From NCBI GenBank assembly GCA_900318395.1, contig ONKL01000048.1:1-44091 (forward strand): DNA of 44,091 nt, written 5' to 3'. The DNA comes from an uncultured Prevotella sp. GTDB taxonomy: Bacteria > Bacteroidota > Bacteroidia > Bacteroidales > Bacteroidaceae. Within the stretch, counting starts at the first letter, position 1. Each line of letters starts with the position of its first letter. A program made the position numbers and the translations under genes. This document shows, in pieces, positions 16,763 to 25,738 of this stretch. The notes beneath the pieces are model-generated. The model was not told the origin of the DNA. It did no database searches and worked only from the letters and a program-made list of their open reading frames with translations.

Positions 16763-17290
16763 ATGACAGATTTCAAGACCTTGGCGCAAACGCGCCGCAG
16801 CCACCGCAAGTTCACCACTGAGGAGATCGACCCTGATGACCTGAAGCTCATCCTCCGGGCCGCCCTCATGTCACCCACATCGAAAAGCCAGCGCGCCTGG
16901 CAATTCGTTGTCGTCGATGATAAACTATACCTCCAAAAGCTTGCAGATGCCAAGAATCTCGGTTCACAATTTCTCAAGGATGCCCCTGTGGCTATCGTCG
17001 TGTTGGGCGATCCCATGCAGAACGACTGTTGGGTGGAGGATGGTTCCATCGCAGCTATCTCCATGCAGTATCAGGCCGAAGACCTGGGACTGGGCTCGTG
17101 CTGGATCCAGATGCGCGGACGCGGACTCGACGACGGCACCACTGCCGACGAAGTTATCCGTGGCGTACTCGACATCCCCGACAACATGAATTGCCTTTGT
17201 ATCGTCGCCCTGGGTCACTGGACTGATGAACGTAAGCCACAGGCCGAAGACCGTCTGAAATGGGAAAACGTCCACCTCAACAAATATTGA
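16763..17290 (+). CDS. Nitroreductase-family flavoprotein
   Basis: A 175-residue small nitroreductase (FMN, NAD(P)H). The FMN phosphate-binding segment is TRRSHRKF (about 9-16), followed by LMSPTSKSQRAWQFVVV and, in the C-terminal half, QAEDLGLGSCWIQMRGRG and a conserved VALGHW segment. Natural substrates of such proteins (quinones, flavins, nitro compounds) cannot be predicted here. The ATG at 16763 is chosen over a longer frame from 16661 because the latter lies inside maf. A strong terminator follows. Confidence 0.88.
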   Translation: MTDFKTLAQTRRSHRKFTTEEIDPDDLKLILRAALMSPTSKSQRAWQFVVVDDKLYLQKLADAKNLGSQFLKDAPVAIVVLGDPMQNDCWVEDGSIAAISMQYQAEDLGLGSCWIQMRGRGLDDGTTADEVIRGVLDIPDNMNCLCIVALGHWTDERKPQAEDRLKWENVHLNKY

Positions 17291-17360
17291 AAAACTATTT
17301 ATATATATATATTATAAAAAGGTATATATTGCTTGAGCTGATTAAGAATTAACGATAATT

Positions 17361-17394
17361 AATCCGAAACTTAAGATGGTTTCGGATTTTTTTT
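17361..17394 (+). terminator. Intrinsic terminator after the kdsB-nitroreductase cluster
   Basis: Perfect 10-bp stem AATCCGAAAC (17361-17370) with GTTTCGGATT (17379-17388), 8-nt loop, then a T tract to 17394. Confidence 0.85.
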
Positions 17395-17395
17395 G

Positions 17396-17403
17396 TAATT
17401 TTG
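17396..17403 (+). promoter_or_regulatory. -7 element for transketolase
   Basis: TAATTTTG fits TAnnTTTG and lies directly after the terminator T tract, 36 nt before the ATG at 17440. No clear -33 element is seen at the right distance. Confidence 0.4.
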
Positions 17404-17439
17404 CCCGCATATTTCAAACTTATCACTAATTTATTCATT

Positions 17440-19414
17440 ATGAACGACAACAAAGTTATGAACATGGCAGCGGATAACATTCGTATCCTTGCTGCATCTA
17501 TGGTTGAGAAGGCTAAATCGGGTCACCCCGGTGGTGCTATGGGTGGTGCTGATTTCATCAACACACTGTACAGTGAGTTCCTGGTTTACGATCCCGAGAA
17601 TCCCGCATGGGAGGGTCGCGACCGTTTCTTCCTCGATCCTGGTCACATGGCTCCAATGCTTTACAGCCAGCTCGCCCTCATCGGCAAATACACACTCGAG
17701 GATCTGAAGAACTTGCGTCAGTGGGGCTCAGTAACACCTGGTCACCCCGAGCGCGAGATTGAGCGTGGCATCGAGAACACCTCTGGTCCACTTGGACAGG
17801 GTCATACCTTCGCCGTTGGTGCAGCCATCGCAGCTAAGTTCCTGAAGGCTCGTCTGGGTGACGTCATGAACCAGACCATCTATGCCTATATCAGCGACGG
17901 TGGCGTACAGGAGGAGATTTCACAGGGTGCAGGTCGTATTGCCGGTAACCTGGGACTCGACAATCTCATCATGTTCTACGATGCTAACGATATCCAGCTG
18001 TCTACCAAGACCGAGGTAGTGACTAGCGAGGACACCGCCAAGAAGTATGAGGCTTGGGGCTGGTACGTACAGAAGATTGACGGTAACGACGTTGACCAGA
18101 TCCGTGAGGCCATCAAGAAGGCTCAGGCAGAGAAGGAGCGTCCTTCACTCATTATCGGTCACTGCGTGATGGGTAAGGGTGCCCGTAAGGCTGATAACAG
18201 CAGCTATGAGAGCAACTGCGCTACTCATGGTGCTCCTCTCGGTGGTGATGCTTACATCAACACAATGAAGAATCTGGGTGCTGATCCTGAGAACCCATTC
18301 CAGATCTTCCCAGAGGTGAAGGAGATGTATGCTAAGCGTGCTGAGGAACTGAAGAAGATCTGCGCTGAGCGTTATGCTGCCAAGGCAGAATGGGCTAAGG
18401 CTAATCCTGAGAAAGCAGCCCAGCTCGAAGAGTGGTTCAGTGGCAAGGCTCCGAAGATCGACTGGAGCAAGGTTGAGCAGAAGGCCGGCAGCGCTACTCG
18501 TAGTGCTTCTGCCGCTGTTCTCGGACAGCTCGCTGAGCAGGTGCCCAACATGATCTGCGCTTCTGCCGACCTGTCTAACTCTGACAACACCAATGGCTTC
18601 TTGAAGAAGACTCACGACATCGTTCGTGGTGACTTCTCTGGTGCTTTCTTCGAGGCTGGTGTGGCTGAGCTCACCATGGCTTGCTGCTGTATCGGTATGG
18701 CTCTGCACGGTGGTGTCATCCCCGCTTGCGGTACCTTCTTCGTATTCTCTGGAGCTGCCCGTGAAGTTCATCTGGACCCACGATGCCTTCCGTGTTGGTG
18801 AGGATGGTCCTACCCACGAGCCTGTTGAGCAGGAGGCACAGATCCGTCTGATGGAGAAGCTGAAGAATCACCACGGCAAGAACTCAGTACTCGTTGTTCG
18901 TCCTGCCGATGCCGAGGAAACTACCGTTTGCTGGCGTATGGCTATGGAGAACATCGATACGCCTACAGCTCTGATCTTCTCTCGCCAGAACATCGAGATG
19001 CTGCCCGAGGGCAACGACTACAATCAGGCAACAAAGGGTGCTTACGTAGTAGCTGGTTCAGACGAGAACTACGATGTTATCCTTCTGGCTTCAGGTTCTG
19101 AGGTTTCTACCCTCGAGGCTGGTGCTAAGCTGCTGGCTGCCGATGGTATCAAGACACGCGTCGTAAGCGTTCCTTCTGAGGGTCTGTTCCGCAGCCAGAG
19201 CAAGGAATATCAGCAGAGCGTGCTTCCCGCTGGCAAGAAGAAGTTCGGTCTGACCGCAGGTCTGCCTGTCAACCTCGAAGGCCTTGTAGGTGCCGACGGT
19301 ACTGTTTGGGGACTCGAGAGCTTCGGTTTCTCTGCTCCTTACAAGGTGCTCGACGAAAAACTCGGCTTCACCGGAGAGAATGTTTACAAGCAGGTTAAAG
19401 CCCTTCTTGGATAA
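17440..19414 (+). pseudogene. tkt: Transketolase gene disrupted by a 38-nt deletion
   Basis: Transketolase moves two-carbon units between sugar phosphates using thiamine diphosphate. The first reading frame (17440-18801) carries the PP domain (KSGHPGGAMGGADF, SGPLGQGH, YISDGGVQEEISQGAGRIAG) and the start of the Pyr domain (FFEAGVAELTMACC, PACGTFFVFS). The frame then shifts at about 18754, and the rest of the protein (ELPVKFIWTHDAFRVGEDGP onward, to 19414) continues in another frame. At the junction FFVFS is followed after one extra base by GAG CTG. About 13 codons normally found there (the FSDYM...RMAALM helix near the cofactor pyrimidine) are missing, which equals a net loss of 38 nt. Either a recent inactivating mutation or an assembly error; codon usage on both sides is that of a highly expressed gene. 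Confidence 0.88.
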
Positions 19415-19421
19415 ATAATCT

Positions 19422-19501
19422 GGCACGGATTACACGGATTTCACGGATTATTTCTCTCGAAGAATTAATATAAATCCGTGTTAATCCGCGTAATCCGCGC
19501 C
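19422..19501. repeat. 80-bp palindromic CACGGATTA element, copy 1
   Basis: The left half is GGCACGGATTACACGG plus further CACGGATT units; the right half ends TTAATCCGCGTAATCCGCGCC-like, the inverted counterpart. The two halves can form a long imperfect hairpin around a CTCTCGAAG centre. A second copy lies at 27904-27979. It sits between transketolase and rpiB. Confidence 0.85.
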
Positions 19502-19517
19502 TTTTAAATAGACGATT

Positions 19518-19958
19518 ATGGAAATAAAAACAATTGGAATTGCAAGCGATCACGCTGGATTTGCCTTAAAACAATTCGTTAAGAAGTACCTCGACGAGAA
19601 GGGCTACCAGTATAAGGACTACGGCACCTACAACGAGGAGTCGTGCGACTACAGTGATTTCGGCCACGCTTTAGCAGAGGGTATCGAGCAGGGTGAGGTT
19701 TTCCCTGGTATCGCCATCTGCGGTTCTGGTGAGGGTATCAACATGACACTCAACAAACACCAAAGCATCCGTGCCGGTCTCTGCTGGATTCCCGAGATTG
19801 CTCACCTCATCCGTCAGCATAACAATGCCAACGTATTGGTAATGCCTGGACGCTTCATCGATGAAGACATGGCTCGAAAGATTATGGACGAGTACTTCAC
19901 GACAGAGTTTGAAGGGGGACGCCACCAGAAGAGAATTGACAAGATCCCATGCAAATAA
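19518..19958 (+). CDS. rpiB: Ribose-5-phosphate isomerase B
   Basis: A 146-residue RpiB/LacAB-family isomerase that interconverts ribose 5-phosphate and ribulose 5-phosphate. Motifs seen are GIASDHAGFALK (residues 7-18), the catalytic cysteine loop GIAICGSGEGINMTLNKH (about 64-83) and MPGRFIDEDMA. It belongs to the same pentose phosphate branch as the transketolase just upstream. Its TAA lies inside the left stem of the terminator that follows. Confidence 0.95.
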   Translation: MEIKTIGIASDHAGFALKQFVKKYLDEKGYQYKDYGTYNEESCDYSDFGHALAEGIEQGEVFPGIAICGSGEGINMTLNKHQSIRAGLCWIPEIAHLIRQHNNANVLVMPGRFIDEDMARKIMDEYFTTEFEGGRHQKRIDKIPCK

Positions 19959-19990
19959 GAAATCCCGCCGATTGGCGGGATTTCTTATTT
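19953..19990. terminator. Bidirectional terminator between rpiB and the MFS gene
   Basis: A perfect 17-bp inverted repeat, AAATAAGAAATCCCGCC (19953-19969) and its complement (19974-19990), with a GATT loop. The rpiB stop codon lies within the stem, and the convergent MFS gene stops 2 nt beyond the other side. Confidence 0.9.
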
Positions 19991-19991
19991 G

Positions 19992-21167
19992 CTATCTGTT
20001 CTTATGCTTTGCAAACCAATTGTGTGTAAAATGATACATCAGTAAAGCGACAGCAATCAAGACGAGCGAGGCAATAAGAGCCATCTTTCCATCTCCATAG
20101 AAGAAAGCTATTCCGATGCCAAGTCCCCAGGCAATACCACTCTCCCACCCGAGCATAAAGGTACTCTGCGACGTGCCACGCTGACAGTGGCGACTTAGTT
20201 TGATGAAGAACAGCAGGAAGCGAGAGCCTATAATACCTGTACCTAAACCGATAAACAGTGGTGCCGCGAAGTCTACAATCTGCTGGGTACGCGTCACCAT
20301 CATCAACAGGGCGGCAGCGATGAGGATAAGACCTGTCACCACCTCGCTCTTCAATTCTGCATCGCGGAAAACGAAACGCTGCGACAGAATAGCCAAGAGA
20401 AAACCCGCCATCATCATCGAGAAGAAGAGTTCTGAAAGTGCTGTTGAGAACAGAATACCTACAGCCAGCATGACCAGCTGGAGATTCACAAACAGAGGAA
20501 AGCCATGTGTCAGGAAGAAACGGTCGAGACTGGTCGCTGAAATATTATCTGAAGGTGCCCTGAATGGAAACGACACAAGCATAATAAGTATTAGTGAAAC
20601 GGCCAGACAACCGGCAGCGGCCAGTAACACTGCATCGAAATTAAAAAGACGGTTCAGTAACAGACCCGCCAAAGGGCCGATGGAGAGGGCAAAGCGACCG
20701 AACCAGGCTGCCGAGTGATTGGCCTCCGTGCGCTGGTAACTCTCACAGGTGTCGATAATCAGTGTACTGGTAAGCACCATCTGAGCAAGTCCGAAAAAGG
20801 CACCTAATACAAAACGGTGCAGGATGATGAAAGGAACCTCTACAAACTGACAGAACCGAGTATTGAAATAATAGAGCGAGAAGATGAGTGCCGTCATCAG
20901 GGCAATAGACCAGATGCACACATGATTCCGCCTGAAATACTGAACGAGAAACGACACGAACAGGCCAAAAGAGAAAAGACCGACACCAAAGGAGGCCATC
21001 GCCAGGGCTACTTCTGTAGTCGTGAAACCTTGCACGTCAATCAGCCAACGAGGCATTGTAGGCACCAGCATATAAATGGCTGTCGTCAGCAATGTGTTTG
21101 CGATAGCCATCAGCCAGAAGTCACGATGCCAGAGACGGATATGTACGGGCGTATTCTGGGAATTCAT
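19992..21167 (-). CDS. MFS transporter
   Basis: A 391-residue major facilitator with about twelve hydrophobic segments. The N-terminal signature FWLMAIANTLLTTAIYMLVPTMP is typical of MFS sugar or drug exporters in Bacteroidetes, and RRNHVCIWSIALM follows helix 3. The transported substrate cannot be told. The ATG at 21167 is chosen because it follows the HAD gene stop by 2 nt and begins the conserved region; a longer frame from 21341 lies inside that gene. It forms a two-gene leftward operon with the HAD phosphatase. Confidence 0.85.
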   Translation of the reverse strand: MNSQNTPVHIRLWHRDFWLMAIANTLLTTAIYMLVPTMPRWLIDVQGFTTTEVALAMASFGVGLFSFGLFVSFLVQYFRRNHVCIWSIALMTALIFSLYYFNTRFCQFVEVPFIILHRFVLGAFFGLAQMVLTSTLIIDTCESYQRTEANHSAAWFGRFALSIGPLAGLLLNRLFNFDAVLLAAAGCLAVSLILIMLVSFPFRAPSDNISATSLDRFFLTHGFPLFVNLQLVMLAVGILFSTALSELFFSMMMAGFLLAILSQRFVFRDAELKSEVVTGLILIAAALLMMVTRTQQIVDFAAPLFIGLGTGIIGSRFLLFFIKLSRHCQRGTSQSTFMLGWESGIAWGLGIGIAFFYGDGKMALIASLVLIAVALLMYHFTHNWFAKHKNR

Positions 21168-21169
21168 TT

Positions 21170-21820
21170 TTAAAGTAACGTGATAAGTGTAGCGTAGTTT
21201 ATATTGAGATAATCGCCTACTTGTATATCTGAATAAGGTGCTATCGCCTCGGCACTGTTTGTGGTAGATACACCGACAACCTTCATGCCGGCAGCACGAC
21301 CAGAACGCAGACCGTTGAAACTGTCCTCGAAGACTATGCACTCCTCAGGTGCGACCTCGAAGCGCTTGGCAGCTCGCAGATAACAGTCTGGATCAGGTTT
21401 GCTACGAGCAAAATCCTCGGAGGTTAGTATCGCATCGAAAAGCGTCTGGAAAGAAGGCTGATAACGGTAGACACTCTCCATCTTGGGAATATTCGAGCTG
21501 GTAACGACTGCGGTCTTCACACCATGAGCATGAAGATTGGCAATCAAGGCTTCGAAGCCATCAATATAGTCATAGTGCATCGACTCTTCATAGGCATCAA
21601 GGCGACGGGTGACTTCTGCACGCTCCGACTCAAGCGGACCACTGAACCAACGGTCGTAGATCTGAGTGAGCGTCGACCCTTTAATCTCATGCTCAAGACC
21701 TGGATGCTCAGGATGGTACTGACGACAAATCATTCCCCAAAATATAGTGTATTGGGGCTCGGTATCAAACACCACTCCATCAAGGTCGAACAGTACTGCT
21801 TTCAACTTTTTTTCTTGCAT
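21170..21820 (-). CDS. HAD-family phosphatase (beta-phosphoglucomutase-like)
   Basis: A 216-residue HAD subfamily IA hydrolase with a helical cap. Motif I is VLFDLDGVVFDTEP (nucleophile Asp near 12), motif II is VVTSSN, motif III is near RSKPDPDCY, and motif IV is CIVFEDSFNGLRSG. This pattern fits beta-phosphoglucomutase or a sugar-phosphate phosphatase; the substrate is not determined. The MFS gene follows after 2 nt, so a role in use or detoxification of a transported sugar is possible. Confidence 0.85.
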   Translation of the reverse strand: MQEKKLKAVLFDLDGVVFDTEPQYTIFWGMICRQYHPEHPGLEHEIKGSTLTQIYDRWFSGPLESERAEVTRRLDAYEESMHYDYIDGFEALIANLHAHGVKTAVVTSSNIPKMESVYRYQPSFQTLFDAILTSEDFARSKPDPDCYLRAAKRFEVAPEECIVFEDSFNGLRSGRAAGMKVVGVSTTNSAEAIAPYSDIQVGDYLNINYATLITLL

Positions 21821-21837
21821 ATCTTAAAATTTGGGTG

Positions 21838-21845
21838 CAAAATTA
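21838..21845 (-). promoter_or_regulatory. -7 element for the HAD-MFS operon
   Basis: On the minus strand TAATTTTG fits the consensus, 17 nt before the ATG at 21820; the -33 region is not convincing. Confidence 0.35.
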
Positions 21846-21863
21846 ATAATTTTGAACGAGAAA

Positions 21864-21895
21864 TTTGCTTTTTTCATGATTTTAGTGTATTTTTG
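21864..21895 (+). promoter_or_regulatory. Promoter of the DUF3298-rsmG-hydrolase operon
   Basis: TTTG (21864-21867), a 20-nt spacer and TATTTTTG (21888-21895), 26 nt before the ATG at 21922. Confidence 0.6.
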
Positions 21896-21921
21896 TAACC
21901 AAAAATTGTCTGAGCACGAAA

Positions 21922-22719
21922 ATGAACGTAAAGAATCTTACCTTTATTATTGTTATCTTGTGGCTGTCTGCAAGCTGCAAGAGTGGCAATGATGAGGAGG
22001 TGTGGTTTGAGACCATTACTTTGGAAAAGACCGCCAATCTCTCAAACGAAGAACTTTCTCCTAAATGCAGCATCAGTCTGAAAGTCCAGTCTGCCAGACA
22101 GAAGAAGGGTGAAGCCGCTCAGAATATTAATGAATATCTGGTGGAGCGACTTTTCAATCAACAGGATGTCACTGTAGAAGCTGCTGCCACACAGTTCACC
22201 AATGCCTATATCCTGAATTACAAGAACACGCTCCTGCCGCTCTATAATCAGGATCGGTCTGACACGACCAAACGAGCTTGGTATGACTACCATTATATCA
22301 TCACCACAGAGACCAATCCTGGCAATGAGAACACGATTGTCTATCTGGCTACGATTGATTATTATGAAGGTACTGCGCATGGTATTAACCAACTGCTGAC
22401 GATGAATTTCGACAAGAAGACTGGGCGTCATTTGGCTCTTTCTGATATCTTTGCCACAGGATATGAGCAGCAGCTGACGGCGAAGTTGCTGACGGCGCTG
22501 AAAGAGAAGACGGGTTCGGCTGATCTTACAGAATTGAAAGAGAAAGGTTATCTCAACTCGATGGATATGTTCCCTACTGAGAATTTCATAATTGGCGAAG
22601 AGACCCTCACCTTTATCTATAATCCATACGAGATAGCACCCTACAATATGGGTATGACAGAACTCATCATTCCATATAGTGACATTGAAAAAATCCTCAA
22701 GACCACTTTCGATTATTAA
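21922..22719 (+). CDS. DUF3298 (RsiV-like) lipoprotein
   Basis: A 265-residue predicted lipoprotein: signal peptide with lipobox ending LSASC (Cys 19), then SGNDEE. The C-terminal half resembles DUF3298/RsiV domains (YLATIDYYEGTAHGINQLLTMNFDKKTG-type region, then a segment ending FIYNPYEIAPYNMGMTELIIPY). In other bacteria such domains bind peptidoglycan fragments or lysozyme; no such function is shown here. It is the first gene of an operon with rsmG, which begins 4 nt after its stop. Confidence 0.8.
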   Translation: MNVKNLTFIIVILWLSASCKSGNDEEVWFETITLEKTANLSNEELSPKCSISLKVQSARQKKGEAAQNINEYLVERLFNQQDVTVEAAATQFTNAYILNYKNTLLPLYNQDRSDTTKRAWYDYHYIITTETNPGNENTIVYLATIDYYEGTAHGINQLLTMNFDKKTGRHLALSDIFATGYEQQLTAKLLTALKEKTGSADLTELKEKGYLNSMDMFPTENFIIGEETLTFIYNPYEIAPYNMGMTELIIPYSDIEKILKTTFDY

Positions 22720-22723
22720 GAAC

Positions 22724-23350
22724 ATGACATCAGATATCATCAGAACATATTTCCCGCAGATCAGTGATGAACAGCAACGCCAGTTTGATGCGCTCGGCGA
22801 TCTGTATCTTGACTGGAACGCGAAAATCAATGTCATCTCACGCAAAGATATCGACAACCTGTATGAGCACCACGTGCTCCACTCACTGGCCATTGCCAAG
22901 GTGGTGAATTTCAGACCCGATACGGCCATTCTCGACTTCGGAACGGGAGGCGGATTCCCAGGAATCCCCCTGGCCATCCTGTTTCCTGAGTGCCACTTCA
23001 AACTGATTGACGGCACTGGCAAGAAAATCCGTGTGGCCCAAGAAGTAGCGAATGCCATCGGACTGAAGAACTGTCAGCCCGAACATCTGCGCGGTGAGGA
23101 GGAGAAAGGAAAATACGACTTTGTGGTAAGCCGTGCGGTGATGCCCCTACCCGACCTGGTGAAGATTGTGAAGAAGAATATCGGGAAGAAACAGCAGAAT
23201 GCCCTTCCCAATGGTATCCTTTGTCTAAAAGGCGGCGACTTGCAGGCCGAACTCCGCCCTTTCTATAAGATTGTAGAGACCACCGACATCAGCAACTTTT
23301 TCACAGAAGAGTGGTTTAAGGGTAAGCACGTCATCTATTTACCCATTTAA
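22724..23350 (+). CDS. rsmG: 16S rRNA (guanine-527-N7)-methyltransferase RsmG
   Basis: Methylates G527 of 16S rRNA with S-adenosylmethionine. The 208-residue protein has the family signatures LYLDWNAKINVISRKD (about 25-40), the SAM loop LDFGTGGGFPGIPLAILFP (about 68-86), LIDGTGKKIRVAQEVA and VVSRAV. The ATG at 22724 is chosen because it lies 4 nt after the previous stop and gives the family-typical N-terminus; a longer frame from 22679 overlaps the lipoprotein gene. Confidence 0.95.
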   Translation: MTSDIIRTYFPQISDEQQRQFDALGDLYLDWNAKINVISRKDIDNLYEHHVLHSLAIAKVVNFRPDTAILDFGTGGGFPGIPLAILFPECHFKLIDGTGKKIRVAQEVANAIGLKNCQPEHLRGEEEKGKYDFVVSRAVMPLPDLVKIVKKNIGKKQQNALPNGILCLKGGDLQAELRPFYKIVETTDISNFFTEEWFKGKHVIYLPI

Positions 23351-23364
23351 TCAGATAAACGATT

Positions 23365-24009
23365 ATGCTCAACATCAAGATTTTCATGTGCAATCTGCTT
23401 CAGGAAAACACATACGTGGTGAGCGATGACACCAAGGAGTGTGTCATCATCGATTGTGGTGCGTACTACGAGGAGGAGCGCACCGCCATTGTCCAATACA
23501 TCAAGGATGAAGAACTGACGCCCAAGCACCTACTCTGCACGCATGGGCACTTTGACCATAACTTTGGCATCGACACCATCTTCCAGGCATTCGGGCTAAG
23601 AGCTGAGATTGCGGCTGAAGACGACTATCTGGTCAACGACTTGAACGGACAGTTCATGGATATCGTTGGTGCTCCCCTGAGACGCGAGTTCCCAAAAGCT
23701 GGTAGATTTTTCGAACCCGATGAGGTCATCCGCTTTGGTCACCATGAACTGAAGGTGCTGAAGACACCCGGTCACACACCCGGTGGCGTGGTGTTCTATT
23801 GTGAGGAAGAAAAGGTGGTTTTCTCAGGCGATACCCTTTTCAGAATGAGCATCGGTCGCACGGACTTCAAAGGCGGTTCGTACGAAGACCTCATGAACAG
23901 TCTGAAAAACGTGATGGCCAAACTGCCTGCAGATACTGTGGTATACAGCGGTCATGGCCCCAAAACAGTCATCGGTGAGGAACTGCGCTATAATCCCTAT
24001 CTGCACTAA
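23365..24009 (+). CDS. Metallo-beta-lactamase-fold hydrolase (GloB-like)
   Basis: A 214-residue glyoxalase II-like metallo-hydrolase. The metal-binding motif is CTHGHFDHNFG (about 52-62); further ligands are in KTPGHTPGGVVFY, FSGDTLF and YSGHGPKTVIGEE. It is likely a dinuclear zinc or iron enzyme that hydrolyses a thioester or related substrate. It follows rsmG by 14 nt on the same strand. Its stop is only 5 nt from the convergent stop of the TPR gene, with no hairpin between them. Confidence 0.9.
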   Translation: MLNIKIFMCNLLQENTYVVSDDTKECVIIDCGAYYEEERTAIVQYIKDEELTPKHLLCTHGHFDHNFGIDTIFQAFGLRAEIAAEDDYLVNDLNGQFMDIVGAPLRREFPKAGRFFEPDEVIRFGHHELKVLKTPGHTPGGVVFYCEEEKVVFSGDTLFRMSIGRTDFKGGSYEDLMNSLKNVMAKLPADTVVYSGHGPKTVIGEELRYNPYLH

Positions 24010-24014
24010 AAAGA

Positions 24015-24683
24015 CTATTTCAACTGATCATACCACTGCTTCAGGGCGCCCCGAGGAGTACCCCGACGAACGATAGCGTCCAGTTGCTCGCGGGCTTCCT
24101 GGCGACGCCCCAGTCGTATCAGGGCATCGACCTTGGATATAGCATATTCTACATTCTCAGGCTGAAGGCGCAATGCCTCATCCCAGTCGTAGACGGCTGC
24201 CTCATACTGTTTCAGATCTGTCTCATAAGCAGCTCGGGCTGCAAAGGCATCCGCACTATCGGGGAAGAGTTGGACAATGCGATTCAACTCGTCAAAGGCA
24301 TCGGTCTTCTTGCCCATTTTCTGCAGGGTGTGGGCGAGCCCCAAATGAGCCTCGAAATGTTCGGGCTGGATGGTGAGAAACGTCTCGTAGTCGAACTTTG
24401 CCAGATCGTAATGACGCAACTGCGTATGACAGAAAGCCCTAAAAAATAAGGCTGCAAGATTCTGTTCATCCAGACGGAGCACATAGCCATATTCCTGCAC
24501 AGCATAATCCCACTGCTGCAGATTGATGTTGGCCTCGGCTTTCAACAGTCGCAGACTGATGTTTTTGGGTGCTTTGTTGATTGCCTCTATCAATACCGAC
24601 ACGGAGTCACGCCATTCACGTGGGGTCTGTGCCTGAGCACAGATCCCATACATGAACAGGGTGATCAATAACAGCTTACGCAT
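24015..24683 (-). CDS. Secreted TPR protein
   Basis: A 222-residue protein with a signal peptide ([19 protein letters not shown]) and about four to five tetratricopeptide repeats, for example [20 protein letters not shown] and [20 protein letters not shown]. It probably lies in the periplasm and acts as a protein-binding scaffold. The ATG at 24683 is chosen because it begins the signal peptide; it overlaps the end of leuB by 8 bp, so the gene is translationally coupled to the leu operon although no metabolic link is obvious. Confidence 0.85.
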   Translation of the reverse strand: MRKLLLITLFMYGICAQAQTPREWRDSVSVLIEAINKAPKNISLRLLKAEANINLQQWDYAVQEYGYVLRLDEQNLAALFFRAFCHTQLRHYDLAKFDYETFLTIQPEHFEAHLGLAHTLQKMGKKTDAFDELNRIVQLFPDSADAFAARAAYETDLKQYEAAVYDWDEALRLQPENVEYAISKVDALIRLGRRQEAREQLDAIVRRGTPRGALKQWYDQLK

Positions 24684-25737
24684 GTTTGATGTAATTGACA
24701 ATCCACTCTCCTACCTCGCGCGTTCCGTATTTGGCACCGCCTTCGACCTGAATCTCCGGGGTACGGACATTAGCAGCCAACGAGGCGTCTACGGCTTCTC
24801 GCACAAGCGCTCCCTCCTTCTTCAGACCAAAATGCTCAAGCAGCATAGCAGCCGAGAGAATCTGTGCCAAAGGATTGGCAAGGTTCTGTCCTGCAGCCTG
24901 AGGCCATGAGCCGTGTACAGGTTCAAAGAGTGGCGTATGCTCTCCCAATGAGGCTGATGGCTGCAGTCCCATCGAACCAGTGATACAGGCTGTCTCATCG
25001 GTAAGGATATCACCGAAGGTGTTCTCTGTCACGATGACATCGAAGAAGCGAGGATCTGTGAGAACCCGCATCGAGGCATTGTCGATAAACATATAGTCTG
25101 TACGCACCTCAGGATATTGGGGTTCTATCTCCTTGGCAATCTGTCGCCACAGGCGCGACGATGCCAGGATGTTGGCCTTGTCTACGACTGTCAGATGCTT
25201 GTTGCGCTCCATAGCCATCTCGAAACCGAGTTTCACGATGCGCTCAATCTCTGGACGGGTGTAGATGTCGGTGTCGTAGGCTTTATCGTTATCCTGGTAT
25301 TTCTCTCCGAAATACATACCTCCCGTCAACTCGCGCAACACAACGAAGTCTGCACCTCGGATCAGCTCGTCCTTCAGCGGAGACTTATGTAACAGACAGT
25401 CGAAGGTGGCCACCGGACGCACATTGGCGAAGAGTCCCAGCTTCTTACGCATAGCCAGCAGTCCTGTCTCCGGACGCACCTTAGCCGTTGGGTCATGATC
25501 GTATTTCAGATCACCGACAGCAGCGAAGAGCACAGCGTCAGCACGCATACACACCTCGTGGGTTGCATCAGGGTAAGGATCGCCCACCTCGTCGATGGCA
25601 TGTGCCCCACAGATGGCCTCCTCGTATTCAAACTCGTGTCCGCATTTCTCTGCAATAGCATCGAGCACAGCCACACCTTGTTTCATAATCTCAGGTCCTA
25701 TTCCATCACCCGAGAGAATCGCAATTTTCAATTTCAT
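24676..25737 (-). CDS. leuB: 3-isopropylmalate dehydrogenase
   Basis: Oxidises and decarboxylates 3-isopropylmalate in leucine synthesis, and can also act on 3-methylmalate in the citramalate route to isoleucine. The 353-residue protein has [13 protein letters not shown] at residues 6-18, the substrate-binding [44 protein letters not shown], and the NAD-site sequence ending [18 protein letters not shown]. The ATG at 25737 lies 1 nt after the stop of the upstream synthase gene. It is the last leu gene in the operon. Confidence 0.95.
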   Translation of the reverse strand: MKLKIAILSGDGIGPEIMKQGVAVLDAIAEKCGHEFEYEEAICGAHAIDEVGDPYPDATHEVCMRADAVLFAAVGDLKYDHDPTAKVRPETGLLAMRKKLGLFANVRPVATFDCLLHKSPLKDELIRGADFVVLRELTGGMYFGEKYQDNDKAYDTDIYTRPEIERIVKLGFEMAMERNKHLTVVDKANILASSRLWRQIAKEIEPQYPEVRTDYMFIDNASMRVLTDPRFFDVIVTENTFGDILTDETACITGSMGLQPSASLGEHTPLFEPVHGSWPQAAGQNLANPLAQILSAAMLLEHFGLKKEGALVREAVDASLAANVRTPEIQVEGGAKYGTREVGEWIVNYIKHA

Positions 25738-25738
25738 A

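Noticed and set aside
17291-17360. AT-rich stretch before the transketolase promoter as a replication origin or UP element
   Set aside because: It is short, without DnaA boxes or other origin features, and ends in an ordinary terminator.
18626-18780. A separate start at 18626 for the second half of transketolase
   Set aside because: The first 50 residues from there are an out-of-frame reading of the conserved Pyr domain; family similarity starts only at ELPVKF.
18740-18790. Programmed ribosomal frameshift in transketolase
   Set aside because: A frameshift alone would not restore the protein, since about 13 conserved codons are missing from the DNA, and no slippery site is seen.
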